Of a DNA stretch of 64,000 nt, positions 53,298 through 61,257 are shown one piece after another. Below the pieces are notes generated by a model, which saw only the letters and a program-made list of their open reading frames with translations, was not told the origin of the DNA and ran no database searches. This DNA is from Nucisporomicrobium flavum. GTDB lineage: Bacteria; Actinomycetota; Actinomycetes; Mycobacteriales; Micromonosporaceae. The position numbers and the translations under genes are program-made. Location: NCBI RefSeq assembly GCF_016464385.1, contig NZ_JADMLH010000018.1, positions 1 through 64,000 on the forward strand. The letters are read 5' to 3'. Position 1 is the stretch's first letter. The number at the start of each line of letters is the position of its first letter.

Positions 53298-54581
53298 TTA
53301 ATGTCGGCGACGTTGCACAGACGTTGCAAGTCCGTACTCGGCGGCGAGGTGGGCTATCCGCCTGGTCGCCAGCATCCGGGCCGGCGAGCCGATCGGCAGG
53401 GCGGCCGCGTAGGCCTCCCACATCTCCAGGTCGTCCGCGCCCCAGGGCGCGGTGACCCAGGTCTGGATCAGGCGCGTGTCGGCGCCGGTCAGGATCGCCG
53501 TCCGCAGCCGGCCGTCGATCAGCCGCCGCAGGCGGACGATCCCGGGCGCGTCCGAGGACGGCAGCAGCGGCCCGGCGTAGGCGGCGAGCGCCTCGCCGGC
53601 CCGGCCGTGGTCCAGCAGGCGGTTCACCGCCAGGAAGTCGGCCGCGATCTCGCCGCGCAGCCGGTAGGGACGCGAGTCCAGCAACTCGGGACCCAGGGTG
53701 CGGCGCAGCCGCGAGAGCTCCGCGCGGACGGTCACCGGATTGAGGTCGTCGGCGTAGAGATCAAAACCTAACTGATCTCCCGTACGGCCCTCGGGGTGGA
53801 CCAGAAGCAGGCAGAGGAGCTCGGAATGGCGGCGGCCGAGCCTGACCCGTTTCCCGCCGACCGCCAGCACGGCGTCTTCGCGCCCTAATACGGACACCGT
53901 GGCGGTGTCCGGGGCCGGCTGCGGCCCCTGACTGCCGAGATACGCCTCGGCCGCGAGCGCGGTGGCCCGGACCAGCGCGAGGCTGTGCGGGTTGGCGAGG
54001 TGATCACCGCCGGTCACGTCGATCGCGCCGAGCAGCCGGCCGGTCGCCGGGTCGTGGATCGGCGCCGCCGCGCACGTATAGCGCTGCACGCCGCGGGTGA
54101 AGTGCTCGGTGGCGAAGATCTGCAGCGGGTGGTCGACGGCGAGCGCCGTACCGGGGGCGTTGGTGCCGGCGTGGGCCTCGTCCCAGCGGGCGCCGGGCAC
54201 GAAGTTCATCGACTCCGCGCCGCGCAGCATCGAGGTGTGCCCCTCGACCCACAGCAGCCGGCCGTGGGCGTCGCACACCGCCATGATGTGCGCGCCGTCG
54301 TCGGCCAGCCCGCCGAGCAGGTCCCGGAAGATCGGCAGCACCCGGGACAGCGGATGCCCGGCCCGGTACGCCTCCAGGTCGCCGTCGCTGAGGTCGATGG
54401 GCGCGGTGCTGTCCGGGCTGACCAGGGCCCCCACGGAGCGCCGCCACGAGTCGGCCACCACGGACCGCACCTGGTCGACGGGTCGTTCCCCGGTCACGAA
54501 CAGCTCGTGGGCGCGGCCGACCTGGCTGATCCGCTCGGCGGGATCGGTGCCGAGGTCGAGCGCGAGCCAGGGGTTGGACAT
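53298..54581 (-). CDS. GAF-domain transcriptional regulator, AcoR-like without AAA domain
   Basis: A 427-residue protein. The first 240 residues resemble the N-terminal part of AcoR-type activators (WRRSVGALVSPD, then a GAF domain with AGTNAPGTALAVDHPLQI and YTCAAAPIHDPATGRLLGAIDVTGG). It lacks the sigma54 AAA domain; instead residues 250-320 look like an OmpR-type winged helix (RLGRRHSELLCLLLVHPEG). It probably senses an aldehyde or alcohol product and activates the adjacent aldehyde dehydrogenase gene 36 nt downstream. The ATG at 54581 follows GGAGG. Confidence 0.88.
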   Translation of the reverse strand: MSNPWLALDLGTDPAERISQVGRAHELFVTGERPVDQVRSVVADSWRRSVGALVSPDSTAPIDLSDGDLEAYRAGHPLSRVLPIFRDLLGGLADDGAHIMAVCDAHGRLLWVEGHTSMLRGAESMNFVPGARWDEAHAGTNAPGTALAVDHPLQIFATEHFTRGVQRYTCAAAPIHDPATGRLLGAIDVTGGDHLANPHSLALVRATALAAEAYLGSQGPQPAPDTATVSVLGREDAVLAVGGKRVRLGRRHSELLCLLLVHPEGRTGDQLGFDLYADDLNPVTVRAELSRLRRTLGPELLDSRPYRLRGEIAADFLAVNRLLDHGRAGEALAAYAGPLLPSSDAPGIVRLRRLIDGRLRTAILTGADTRLIQTWVTAPWGADDLEMWEAYAAALPIGSPARMLATRRIAHLAAEYGLATSVQRRRH

Positions 54582-54631
54582 ACGCGCACCTCCAGCCCCC
54601 ATCGTGACCCGCATCACCTCGGACGACAACA

Positions 54632-54637
54632 TAGGCT
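54632..54637 (+). promoter_or_regulatory. -10 box (TAGGCT) of a probable leaderless transcript
   Basis: TAGGCT ends 6 nt before the GTG at 54644. Confidence 0.45.
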
Positions 54638-54643
54638 CTCCCC

Positions 54644-55093
54644 GTGAACGCCCCAGCAGCCTGGCCGCGGACGGAGGCGGAGGCGCTCGCCGCGCAGGAC
54701 GCCCTCCGATCGCGGCTGCTGCCCGGCCCCGGTCCCGAGCACCCGAGGGCGGTCGCCGGGCTGGACGTCGCGTACCACGAGGATGGCGAGCGGCTGGCCG
54801 CGGCGGTGGTCGTGCTTGACGCGGGGGACCACCGGGTGCTCGACACCGCCGTCGTACGTGGCACGGCCGCGTTCCCGTACGTGCCGGGGCTGTTCGCCTT
54901 CCGTGAGATCCCCGCGCTGCGTACCCGTACGGGTGTGAAGCCGGTCTTCGTGTCTGTCGGTCACCGGAGCGACCTCGACGCCGCGTGCGCGTTGACCCTG
55001 GGGCTGGCCTCCCGCTTCCGGTTGCCGGAAACCACCCGGCTCGCTGACCGCGCCTGCCGGGACGCGCTTGCCGTAACAGCACCGAGACGGTGA
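54644..55093 (+). pseudogene. nfi: Endonuclease V with an internal in-frame deletion
   Basis: A 149-residue frame, whereas endonuclease V normally has about 220-230 residues. The N-terminal part (GLDVAYHE, then FPYVPGLFAFREIPAL) and the C-terminal part (RTRTGVKPVFVSVGHRSDL, PETTRLADRACRDA) are well conserved, but the central 70-80 residues between REIPAL and RTRTGV are missing without a frameshift. The family's active site needs three acidic residues: the Asp of GLDV and the Glu of FREIP are present, but the Asp of the central DG-(Y/F)-G motif is lost. It should be catalytically dead. The deletion probably occurred between short GCGCTG-like repeats. Confidence 0.85.
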
Positions 55094-55171
55094 CGCCGCT
55101 CGGTTGCGACCTTGCGGGCAGCCGCGCTCCGTTAGTCTCGGCGGGACGGAAATCCGGCCGAGGAGTACGCG

Positions 55172-56551
55172 TTGACTGATCTGTCCCAGCTCGTGAAGGC
55201 CTACGACGTCCGCGGCGTCGTGCCCGACCAGCTCGACGAGACCGTGGCCCGCGCCCTGGGCACCGCCTTCGTGGAGATGCTGCGCGAGGCCGGCGACGGC
55301 GCGGAGAAGATCGTCATCGGGCACGACATGCGCGAGACCGGCCCGGCGCTGGCGGCCGCCTTCGCCAAGGGCGCCAACTCCGCGGGCGCGGCGGTCGTGC
55401 ACATCGGGCTCGCCTCCACCGACCAGCTGTACTACGCCTCCGGGTCGCTCGCCCTGCCCGGCGCCATGTTCACCGCCAGCCACAACCCGGCGCAGTACAA
55501 CGGCATCAAGCTGTGCCGGGCCGGCGCCCGGCCGGTCGGCCAGGACAGCGGGCTCGCGATCGTCCGGATGCGCGCCGAGGAGCTGCTCGACGACCTCGAC
55601 GCGGTCGGCGCGATGCCGCCGCGGGTCGAGCACATCGGCCTGCTCCAGGGGTACGCCGAGCACCTGCGCTCACTCGTCGACCTGAGCGGCATCCGCCCGC
55701 TGAAGGTGGTCGTGGACGCCGGGAACGGCATGGGCGGCCACACCGTGCCGGCCGTGCTGGGCGATCAGCTGCTCGAGCCGCTGCCGCTGGAGATCGTGCC
55801 GATGTACTTCGAGCTCGACGGCTCCTTCCCCAACCACGAGGCCAACCCGCTGGACCCGGCCAACCTGGTCGACCTGCAGGCGGCGGTCCGCGAGCACGGC
55901 GCCGACATCGGTCTCGCCTTCGACGGCGACGCCGACCGCTGCTTCGTCGTGGACGAGAACGGCGACCCGGTCTCACCCTCGGCGATCACCGCGCTGGTCG
56001 CGAAGCGGGAGCTCGCGAAGTACCCGGGCGCCACGGTCATCCACAACCTCATCACGTCGGCCGCCGTGCCCGAGATCATCGAGGAGAGCGGCGGCCGGCC
56101 GGTGCGCAGCCGGGTCGGCCACTCGTTCATCAAGGCGGAGATGGCCCGGACCAACGCCATCTTCGGCGGCGAGCACTCGGCGCACTACTACTTCCGCGAC
56201 TTCTGGTTCGCCGACACCGGCATGCTCGCCGCGATGCACGTCCTGGCCGCGCTGGGCGGGCAGGACGAGCCGCTGTCCCACTTCGCCGCCGAGTTCGAGC
56301 GCTACAGCGCCTCCGGCGAGATCAACTCCACCGTGCCGGACGCCGCGGCGAAGATCGCCCAGGTGCGCGCGGCGTACCCGGACGCCACCTTCGACGACCT
56401 GGACGGCATGACGGTCCACCTCGGCGACGGCTCCTGGTTCAACCTGCGGGCCTCCAACACCGAGCCGCTGCTGCGCCTCAACGTGGAGGCGCCCAAGCCG
56501 GACCGGATGGCGGCCCTGCGCGACGAGGTCCTCGCCATCGTGCGGGGCTAG
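55172..56551 (+). CDS. manB: Phosphomannomutase/phosphoglucomutase
   Basis: A 459-residue alpha-D-phosphohexomutase that interconverts mannose-6-phosphate and mannose-1-phosphate. The phosphoserine loop TASHNPAQYNGIKL (near residue 90), the metal loop DGDADR and the sugar loop GGEHSAHYYF are present, with the phosphate-binding RASNTEPLLRLNVEA at the C-terminus. The TTG start at 55172 is supported by GAGGAG upstream. It starts the manB-Trm112-SIS-CDF-manA cluster. Its TAG stop overlaps a TAGGAT promoter box for the next gene. Confidence 0.95.
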   Translation: MTDLSQLVKAYDVRGVVPDQLDETVARALGTAFVEMLREAGDGAEKIVIGHDMRETGPALAAAFAKGANSAGAAVVHIGLASTDQLYYASGSLALPGAMFTASHNPAQYNGIKLCRAGARPVGQDSGLAIVRMRAEELLDDLDAVGAMPPRVEHIGLLQGYAEHLRSLVDLSGIRPLKVVVDAGNGMGGHTVPAVLGDQLLEPLPLEIVPMYFELDGSFPNHEANPLDPANLVDLQAAVREHGADIGLAFDGDADRCFVVDENGDPVSPSAITALVAKRELAKYPGATVIHNLITSAAVPEIIEESGGRPVRSRVGHSFIKAEMARTNAIFGGEHSAHYYFRDFWFADTGMLAAMHVLAALGGQDEPLSHFAAEFERYSASGEINSTVPDAAAKIAQVRAAYPDATFDDLDGMTVHLGDGSWFNLRASNTEPLLRLNVEAPKPDRMAALRDEVLAIVRG

Positions 56552-56554
56552 GAT
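56549..56554 (+). promoter_or_regulatory. -10 box (TAGGAT) overlapping the manB stop codon
   Basis: TAGGAT begins with the TAG stop of manB and lies 40 nt before the Trm112 start. The same box and the following sequence occur again about 300 bp downstream at 56851-56856. Confidence 0.4.
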
Positions 56555-56593
56555 CGCCTCGTCCGGCAGTCCCGTACCGCAAGGAGCGTTCCC

Positions 56594-56788
56594 GTGGCCC
56601 TCGACCCGCAGTTGCTGGACATCCTCGCGTGCCCGGACGTCCACCACGCGCCGCTCGACTACGACGCGGACGGCCAGACGCTGACCTGCACCGAGTGCGG
56701 CCGGATCTTCGAGGTCCGCGACGACATCCCGGTGCTGCTCCTCGACGAGGCCCGGCCCGGACCGGGCGCCGCCGCCGACCCGGCCTGA
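56594..56788 (+). CDS. Trm112 family protein
   Basis: A 64-residue small zinc-ribbon-like protein. The pattern LLDILACPDVHHAPLDY at residues 7-23 and CTECGRIFEVRDDIPVLL give the two cysteine pairs expected for Trm112 (one knuckle visible as CxxC at TCTECG; the first has a single Cys in ACPDVHH). Trm112 proteins activate methyltransferases, though the bacterial partner is unknown. The GTG has AAGGAG 7 nt upstream. Its promoter and start are duplicated ahead of the SIS gene. Confidence 0.9.
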   Translation: MALDPQLLDILACPDVHHAPLDYDADGQTLTCTECGRIFEVRDDIPVLLLDEARPGPGAAADPA

Positions 56789-56848
56789 GCACCCGGGGGC
56801 GGGCGCGGCGCTGCGGTCCGCCGTGCGCGGTGCGCCGGGGCGTACACG

Positions 56849-56920
56849 GTTAGGATCACCTGGTCCGAACGAATTCGCGTACGTGAAGGAGCCGCTCGGT
56901 GGCGCTCGACCCGCAGTCCC
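56849..56920 (+). repeat. Degenerate duplication of the Trm112 promoter and start region
   Basis: This segment resembles 56547-56615: GGTTAGGATCACCTGGTCCG against GGCTAGGATCGCCTCGTCCG, then AAGGAG, then GTGGCGCTCGACCCGCAGT against GTGGCCCTCGACCCGCAGT at the same 7-nt spacing. The copies differ by a 3-nt indel and scattered substitutions, so the duplication is not recent. Confidence 0.75.
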
Positions 56921-56991
56921 CGGAGTTACCGGCCCGACCGGATCCGCGGCAGGCGCCGCTCGGTTCCGTCGCCGCCGGGGAGGTGGCGTGA
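56899..56991 (+). CDS. Possible 30-codon leader ORF coupled to the SIS gene
   Basis: A GTG frame of 30 residues beginning VALDPQSPELPARPD, with AAGGAG 7 nt upstream. It is in a different frame from the SIS gene and its TGA overlaps the SIS ATG (TGATG), the arrangement of translational coupling. It contains the rare leucine codon TTA (56926-56928). It derives from a duplicated Trm112 start (VALDPQLLDILACPD) and is unlikely to have an enzymatic role. It may control translation of the SIS gene. Confidence 0.5.
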   Translation: MALDPQSPELPARPDPRQAPLGSVAAGEVA

Positions 56992-58214
56992 TGGCGAGTC
57001 CCGACGACGGTACGGCCGGCCTGACCGGGCGCCGCGTCGCCGACGAGTCCCTGCTCGAGGACGAGAAGGCGATGCTCGCCAACGACCCGGGCGGCATGTT
57101 GCGGGCCACGGCGTCCGCGGGCGCCCAGGTGCGCGAGTCCGCCGCGCTGGCGGCCGAGGCCAACCTCAGCCTGCTGGCCGACGAGGGCCGTCCCCGCGCG
57201 GTCGTCGTGGCGGGCATCGGCACCGCCGGCCTGACCGGCAACATCCTGGCCACGGTGGCCGGCCCGCGCTGCCCCGTTCCGGTGATCGGGCACCGCAGCG
57301 CCGGCGTGCCGGGCTGGGTGGGCGCGGCCGACGTGGTCATCGCCGTCTCCGCGAGCGGCCGCAGCCCGGAGGCGCTGGCCGCCGCGGATGCCGCCGCGCG
57401 CCGGGGTGCCCGGCTGGTGGCCATCGGCAACCCGGATTCCGAGCTGCAGGCGATGGCTGAGCGGGCTCGCGCGCCGTTCATCCCGGTGCCGCGGCGAGCG
57501 CCCGCCCGGGCCAGCCTGTGGGGTCTCGCCGTGCCGGTCCTGCTGGCCGCGCGCAGCCTCGGGCTGGTGAAGGTCAACGAGGCCGATCTCGCCGAGACCG
57601 CCGCCCGCCTCGACGCCGACGCCGAGCGGTGCCGGCCGGGCGCGGAGTCCTTCGTCAACCCGGCGAAGTCGCTGGCGCTGGACCTCGCGGGGTCCGTACC
57701 CATCGTCTGGGGTTCGTCGCCGCTGGCCACGGTCGCCGCCCGGCGCTTCGCCGACACGCTCGCCGCGAACGCGCGCTACCCGGTGATGGCCGGGGCCCTC
57801 GGTGAGGCGGGCCGCGGCCGGGTCGGGCTGCTCGACGGCCCGTTCGGCGGGCTGGCCGAATCCTCGCGGGACATCTTCGCCGACCCGGACGAGGAGGAGC
57901 AGGCCACCACCCGGCTGCGCCTGGTCGTGCTGCGCGACGGTGGCCTGAACCCGGAGGAGGAGGCGGACGAGCCGGTCGCCGTCGAGGAGCGCCGGGCGGA
58001 CGCCGTGCAGACCCTCGCCGAGCGCCGCGGCGTGCGCTGCGACGTGCTCACCGCCGAGGGTGGTTCCGCGCTGGAGCGGCTCGCGTCGCTCACCGCCGTA
58101 CCGGACTTCGCATCGATCTACCTTGCCCTCGCGCACGGCCTCGACCCGATGGCCGTACCCGCGATCAACGAGATGAAGGAACTGTCGAACCCCATGCCCG
58201 AGGCACTGCAGTGA
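56991..58214 (+). CDS. SIS domain protein, phosphosugar isomerase-like
   Basis: A 407-residue protein with tandem SIS-like halves resembling the bacterial bifunctional phosphoglucose/phosphomannose isomerase family. VVVAGIGTAGLTGNI and ADVVIAVSASGRSPEALA mark the sugar-phosphate-binding first half; FVNPAKSLALDLAGSVPIVWGSSPL begins the second half. Homologs lie between manB and manA (Rv3256c, from memory). It may interconvert hexose-6-phosphates or bind them as a regulator. GGGGAGG lies 7 nt upstream of the ATG inside the leader ORF. Confidence 0.88.
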   Translation: MASPDDGTAGLTGRRVADESLLEDEKAMLANDPGGMLRATASAGAQVRESAALAAEANLSLLADEGRPRAVVVAGIGTAGLTGNILATVAGPRCPVPVIGHRSAGVPGWVGAADVVIAVSASGRSPEALAAADAAARRGARLVAIGNPDSELQAMAERARAPFIPVPRRAPARASLWGLAVPVLLAARSLGLVKVNEADLAETAARLDADAERCRPGAESFVNPAKSLALDLAGSVPIVWGSSPLATVAARRFADTLAANARYPVMAGALGEAGRGRVGLLDGPFGGLAESSRDIFADPDEEEQATTRLRLVVLRDGGLNPEEEADEPVAVEERRADAVQTLAERRGVRCDVLTAEGGSALERLASLTAVPDFASIYLALAHGLDPMAVPAINEMKELSNPMPEALQ

Positions 58215-59170
58215 GCGCCGGCGGAGGAACCAAGGCGATCATCGCGGCCCTGGCCGCGAACCTCGGCATCGCCGCGACGAAGTTCGTGGCCTGGATCCTG
58301 ACCGGCTCGTCGTCCATGCTCGCCGAGAGCATCCACTCGGTCGCCGACTCCGGCAACCAGGCCCTGCTCCTGCTCGGCGGCAAGCGGGCCGCCCGCAAGG
58401 CCACCCCGCAACACCCCTTCGGGTACGGGCGTGAGCGCTACATCTACGCGTTCATCGTGGCGATCGTGCTGTTCAGCGTCGGTGGCCTGTTCGCGCTGTA
58501 CGAGGCCTGGCACAAGATCCAGCACCCCGAGGCGATCACCGAGTGGCAGTGGGTGCCGGTGGTCGTGCTGGTGATCGCGATCGGCCTCGAAGGCTTCTCG
58601 TTCCGTACCGCGATCCAGGAGTCGAACCACACCCGCGGCAACACCTCGTGGGTCAACTTCGTGCGCCGCGCGAAGGCGCCGGAGCTGCCGGTGGTGCTGC
58701 TCGAGGACGCCGGCGCGCTCCTCGGCCTGGTCTTCGCGCTCTTCGGCGTGGTGCTCACCCTGATCACCGGCAACGGCGTCTGGGACGGCATCGGTACGGC
58801 GGCGATCGGCCTCCTGCTGGTCGCGATCGCGGCGATCCTGGCGCTGGAGACCAAGAGCCTGCTGCTGGGCGAGGGCGCCAACCCGGAGGAGGTGGCCAAG
58901 ATCGAACAGGCCATCGCCGGCACCCGGGGCGTCGAGTGCATCATCCACATGAAGACGCTGCACCTCGGCCCCGAGGAGCTGCTCGTGGCGGCGAAGATCG
59001 CGGTCCCGCCGACCGAGCGCGCGGAGGACGTGGCCCGGCACATCAACGAGACCGAGGCCCGCATCCGCGAGGCCGTACCGATCGCCCGGGTCATCTACCT
59101 CGAGCCGGACATCTACAGCGCGGCGAAGGCGGCGTCGACCGCTTCGGCGGACGCGGTCGTCACGCCCTGA
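58211..59170 (+). CDS. Cation diffusion facilitator family transporter
   Basis: A 319-residue CDF transporter with five to six transmembrane helices. The metal-site motifs are seen as ESIHSVADSGNQ (HxxxD in TM2) and LLEDAGALLG (TM5), followed by a cytoplasmic ferredoxin-like domain (AKIEQAIAGTRGVE). It probably exports zinc, iron or manganese in exchange for protons. The GTG overlaps the SIS stop by 4 nt, so it is translationally coupled with the sugar genes, which is not an obvious functional pairing. Confidence 0.93.
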   Translation: MSAGGGTKAIIAALAANLGIAATKFVAWILTGSSSMLAESIHSVADSGNQALLLLGGKRAARKATPQHPFGYGRERYIYAFIVAIVLFSVGGLFALYEAWHKIQHPEAITEWQWVPVVVLVIAIGLEGFSFRTAIQESNHTRGNTSWVNFVRRAKAPELPVVLLEDAGALLGLVFALFGVVLTLITGNGVWDGIGTAAIGLLLVAIAAILALETKSLLLGEGANPEEVAKIEQAIAGTRGVECIIHMKTLHLGPEELLVAAKIAVPPTERAEDVARHINETEARIREAVPIARVIYLEPDIYSAAKAASTASADAVVTP

Positions 59171-59281
59171 TCGAGGGACGGCTGACCGGCCGGGTGTCCT
59201 TCGCGGGCCCCGGCCGGTTACTTTCCACGCGGGCGCGGCTCGCACCCGCACTGATCCTGGACACCGAATGGGGGCGGCCCG

Positions 59282-60445
59282 GTGGCTGCTGTTCTTCCGC
59301 TCACCGGCGTGATCCGGCCGTACGCCTGGGGTTCGCGCAGCTCCCTCGCCGAGCTGCAGGGCCGGCCGGCGCCCACCGAGGGCCCCGAGGCGGAGTGGTG
59401 GCTCGGCGCCCATCCCGGCGACCCGTCGACGGTCACCGGCGCCGACGGCCCGGTCAGCCTCGCCGAGCTGATCGCCGCGAACCCGGAAGCGCAGCTCGGC
59501 GCCGAGGTCGCCCGCGAGTTCGGCGCCCGCCTGCCGTACCTGGTGAAGGTCCTCGCGGCGGAGGCCCCGCTGTCCCTGCAGGCACACCCCGACGCCGAGT
59601 ACGCCCGCCAGGCGTTCGCCGCGCAGGAGGCCGACCCGGACGCCCCGCGCCTCTACACGGACGCGTACCACAAGCCGGAGATGCTGGTCGCGCTCACGCC
59701 GTTCGAGGCGCTGTGCGGGTTCCGTGACCCGTCCGCCTCGGCCGCCGCGCTCGAGGATCTGAAGATCGAACGGCTGGGCCCGGTGGTGGACGCGCTGCGC
59801 ACCGGGGTGGAGGGCATCGGCACGGCCGTACGCACCCTGCTGAGCTGGCCCACGGCCGACCGCGCGCCGCTCATCGGGGAGGCGGTCGAGGCCGGCACGG
59901 CCCCGCTGGTGAACGCGCTCGCGGCCCACTACCCGGCCGACCCGGGCGTGCTGGCGGCGCTGCTGCTCAACCACGTGCACCTCCAGCCCGGCGAGGCCAT
60001 CTGGATGCCGGCGGGCAACCTCCACGCGTACCTGACCGGCACCGGCGTCGAAATCATGGCGGCGAGCGACAACGTGCTGCGCGGCGGCCTCACCCCGAAA
60101 CACGTCGACGTGGACGAACTGCTCCGGGTGCTGCGCTTCGAGGTCCTGTCCGACCCGGTCCTGCCCGCGACGGAGCTCGCACCGGGCGTCGTGACCTGGC
60201 AGGTTCCGGTACGCGAGTTCGCCCTGTACCGCCTCGACCTCACCCCGGCAGCCCCGCCGCTGCGCCTGCCGGGGGAGGGCCCCCGCATCGTCCTCGGCGT
60301 GCGAGGCGACGTGTACGTGGCCGAAGCGGTGGACGGCACGCCGGTGGAGGTGGCCGCGGGGAAGGCGGCGTACATCCCGGCGGAGACGGGGCCGGCGACG
60401 GCGGCGGGGGTCGGGCAGGTGTTCGTGGCGGCGGTCGCTTCCTGA
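59282..60445 (+). CDS. manA: Mannose-6-phosphate isomerase, class I
   Basis: A 387-residue type I phosphomannose isomerase that interconverts fructose-6-phosphate and mannose-6-phosphate. The zinc ligands are visible in LQAHPDAEYA, YHKPEMLVAL and the GEAIWMPAGNLHAYLTG cupin strand. YAWGSRSSLAEL is the N-terminal signature. It completes the GDP-mannose pathway with manB and manC. It is 111 nt after the CDF gene. A tandem repeat follows its stop codon. Confidence 0.95.
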   Translation: MAAVLPLTGVIRPYAWGSRSSLAELQGRPAPTEGPEAEWWLGAHPGDPSTVTGADGPVSLAELIAANPEAQLGAEVAREFGARLPYLVKVLAAEAPLSLQAHPDAEYARQAFAAQEADPDAPRLYTDAYHKPEMLVALTPFEALCGFRDPSASAAALEDLKIERLGPVVDALRTGVEGIGTAVRTLLSWPTADRAPLIGEAVEAGTAPLVNALAAHYPADPGVLAALLLNHVHLQPGEAIWMPAGNLHAYLTGTGVEIMAASDNVLRGGLTPKHVDVDELLRVLRFEVLSDPVLPATELAPGVVTWQVPVREFALYRLDLTPAAPPLRLPGEGPRIVLGVRGDVYVAEAVDGTPVEVAAGKAAYIPAETGPATAAGVGQVFVAAVAS

Positions 60446-60623
60446 AGCCACCTCCGGCCACCACCTCCGCCATCGGCCACCACCTCCGCCATCGGCCACC
60501 GCCACCGCGGCCGGCCTCCGGGCACCGCGGTCGGCCACCGGCCGCCGACGGCGCGAACGGCTGCCCAGCCCGCCTCGGGCTCACGGCCCACTTAAGGATA
60601 AAAACGGAAATGTGCGGATTTGC
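60446..60623. other. Intergenic region after manA, no gene
   Basis: This holds a two-copy tandem repeat (listed separately), GC-rich low-complexity sequence and then an AT-rich turn at about 60595-60640 that introduces the promoter of the ahcY remnant. No coding sequence is supported. Confidence 0.6.
60456..60493. repeat. Tandem repeat, 2 copies of 19 bp
   Basis: GGCCACCACCTCCGCCATC occurs at 60456-60474 and 60475-60493 and a degenerate third copy follows (GGCCACCGCCACCGC). It begins 11 nt after the manA stop. Confidence 0.9.
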
Positions 60624-60655
60624 TTGACATGACTGTGTGCGGAGTGTGAAGCTAT
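60624..60655 (+). promoter_or_regulatory. Candidate promoter of the ahcY remnant
   Basis: TTGACA (60624-60629) is a perfect -35 hexamer. The best -10 is AGCTAT (60650-60655) at a long 20-nt spacing. It lies in the only AT-rich stretch before the remnant gene and would give a leader of about 135 nt containing the composite hairpin. Confidence 0.4.
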
Positions 60656-60709
60656 CAACACGCAGCGTCAAGGTGATCGGGGGGTCCCACGACGCGCGCG
60701 GTACCAAAC

Positions 60710-60780
60710 CGGGGGGATGAACGGGGCGGCGGGTCTTTGACCCGTCGCCCCGTTCGCTGTCCGGGTACCGGAATCCCCCG
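60710..60780 (+). terminator. Composite hairpin in the ahcY leader, attenuator-like
   Basis: An inner stem of 17 bp with one G-U pair (60719-60735 with 60739-60755, loop TTT) is enclosed by an outer stem (CGGGGGGAT at 60710-60718 with ATCCCCCG at 60773-60780). Two GGTACC sites flank the element (60700-60705 and 60764-60769). It is 16 nt before the ATG of the remnant. It could be a terminator, an attenuator or a riboswitch expression platform; I recognise no known aptamer. Confidence 0.5.
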
Positions 60781-60795
60781 ACTTTCAGGAGCCTG

Positions 60796-61035
60796 ATGAC
60801 CACGAAGCGCCCCGCGTCCGTGGCCGAGGGCGACTGCAAGGTCGCCGATCTCTCGCTCGCCGCGTTCGGCCGTACCCGGTCGGCGTGTACGTGCTGCCGA
60901 AGTACCTGGACGAGAAGGTCGCGCGGCTGCACCTGGGTGCGCTCGGGGTGAAGCTCACCGAGCTGACCAAGCAGCAGGCGTCGTACCTGGGGATGGCGGT
61001 CAGGCCCGTACAAGCCCGATCACTACCGATACTGA
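60796..61035 (+). pseudogene. ahcY: Collapsed S-adenosylhomocysteinase gene
   Basis: The frame from the ATG at 60796 gives the exact N-terminus of S-adenosylhomocysteinase (KVADLSLAAFGR at residues 15-26). At about 60871-60875 it jumps to the C-terminal part of the enzyme in another frame: YPVGVYVLPKYLDEKVARLH, then LTELTKQQASYLGM. A second frameshift by a 2-nt loss then leads into the conserved last residues GPYKPDHYRY and the stop at 61033-61035. About 400 central residues, including the NAD site, are missing. It cannot be active. A GGAG ribosome binding site, a structured leader and a terminator are still present. Confidence 0.9.
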
Positions 61036-61050
61036 GCGCATCCCTGACAT

Positions 61051-61091
61051 GGAAAAGCGAACCGGTGGTTGCCGCCGCCGGTCCGCTTTCC
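61051..61091 (+). terminator. Hairpin terminator after the ahcY remnant
   Basis: GGAAAAGCGAACCGG (61051-61065) pairs with CCGGTCCGCTTTCC (61078-61091) with one bulge and one mismatch; TGTTTCGC follows. It starts 16 nt after the remnant's stop codon. Confidence 0.6.
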
Positions 61092-61220
61092 TGTTTCGCG
61101 CTCCGCCCCCGCAGGCGACGCGCCGGTGCTCGACCTCCCGCCCGGCGGCCGGCACCAAGTTTCGTACCTCTCATCCCATTAGCACACGGTCACGGCCGAT
61201 CTGCAAGTGCATAAAGTGTC

Positions 61221-61250
61221 GTGCAACTTGCACAGAGTCACCGGTACGGT
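61221..61250 (+). promoter_or_regulatory. Inverted repeat and -10 box before the XRE regulator gene
   Basis: GTGCAACTTGCAC (61221-61233) is a perfect inverted repeat around one central base, and a related TGCAAGTGCA lies at 61202-61211. TACGGT (61245-61250) ends 7 nt before the GTG at 61258. The repeats may be autoregulatory operator sites and the transcript is probably leaderless. Confidence 0.5.
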
Positions 61251-61257
61251 GGCACGC

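Noticed and set aside
60624..60795. A known SAM, SAH or cobalamin riboswitch before ahcY
   Set aside because: None of the conserved core sequences that I know for these classes is present; only generic hairpins are seen.
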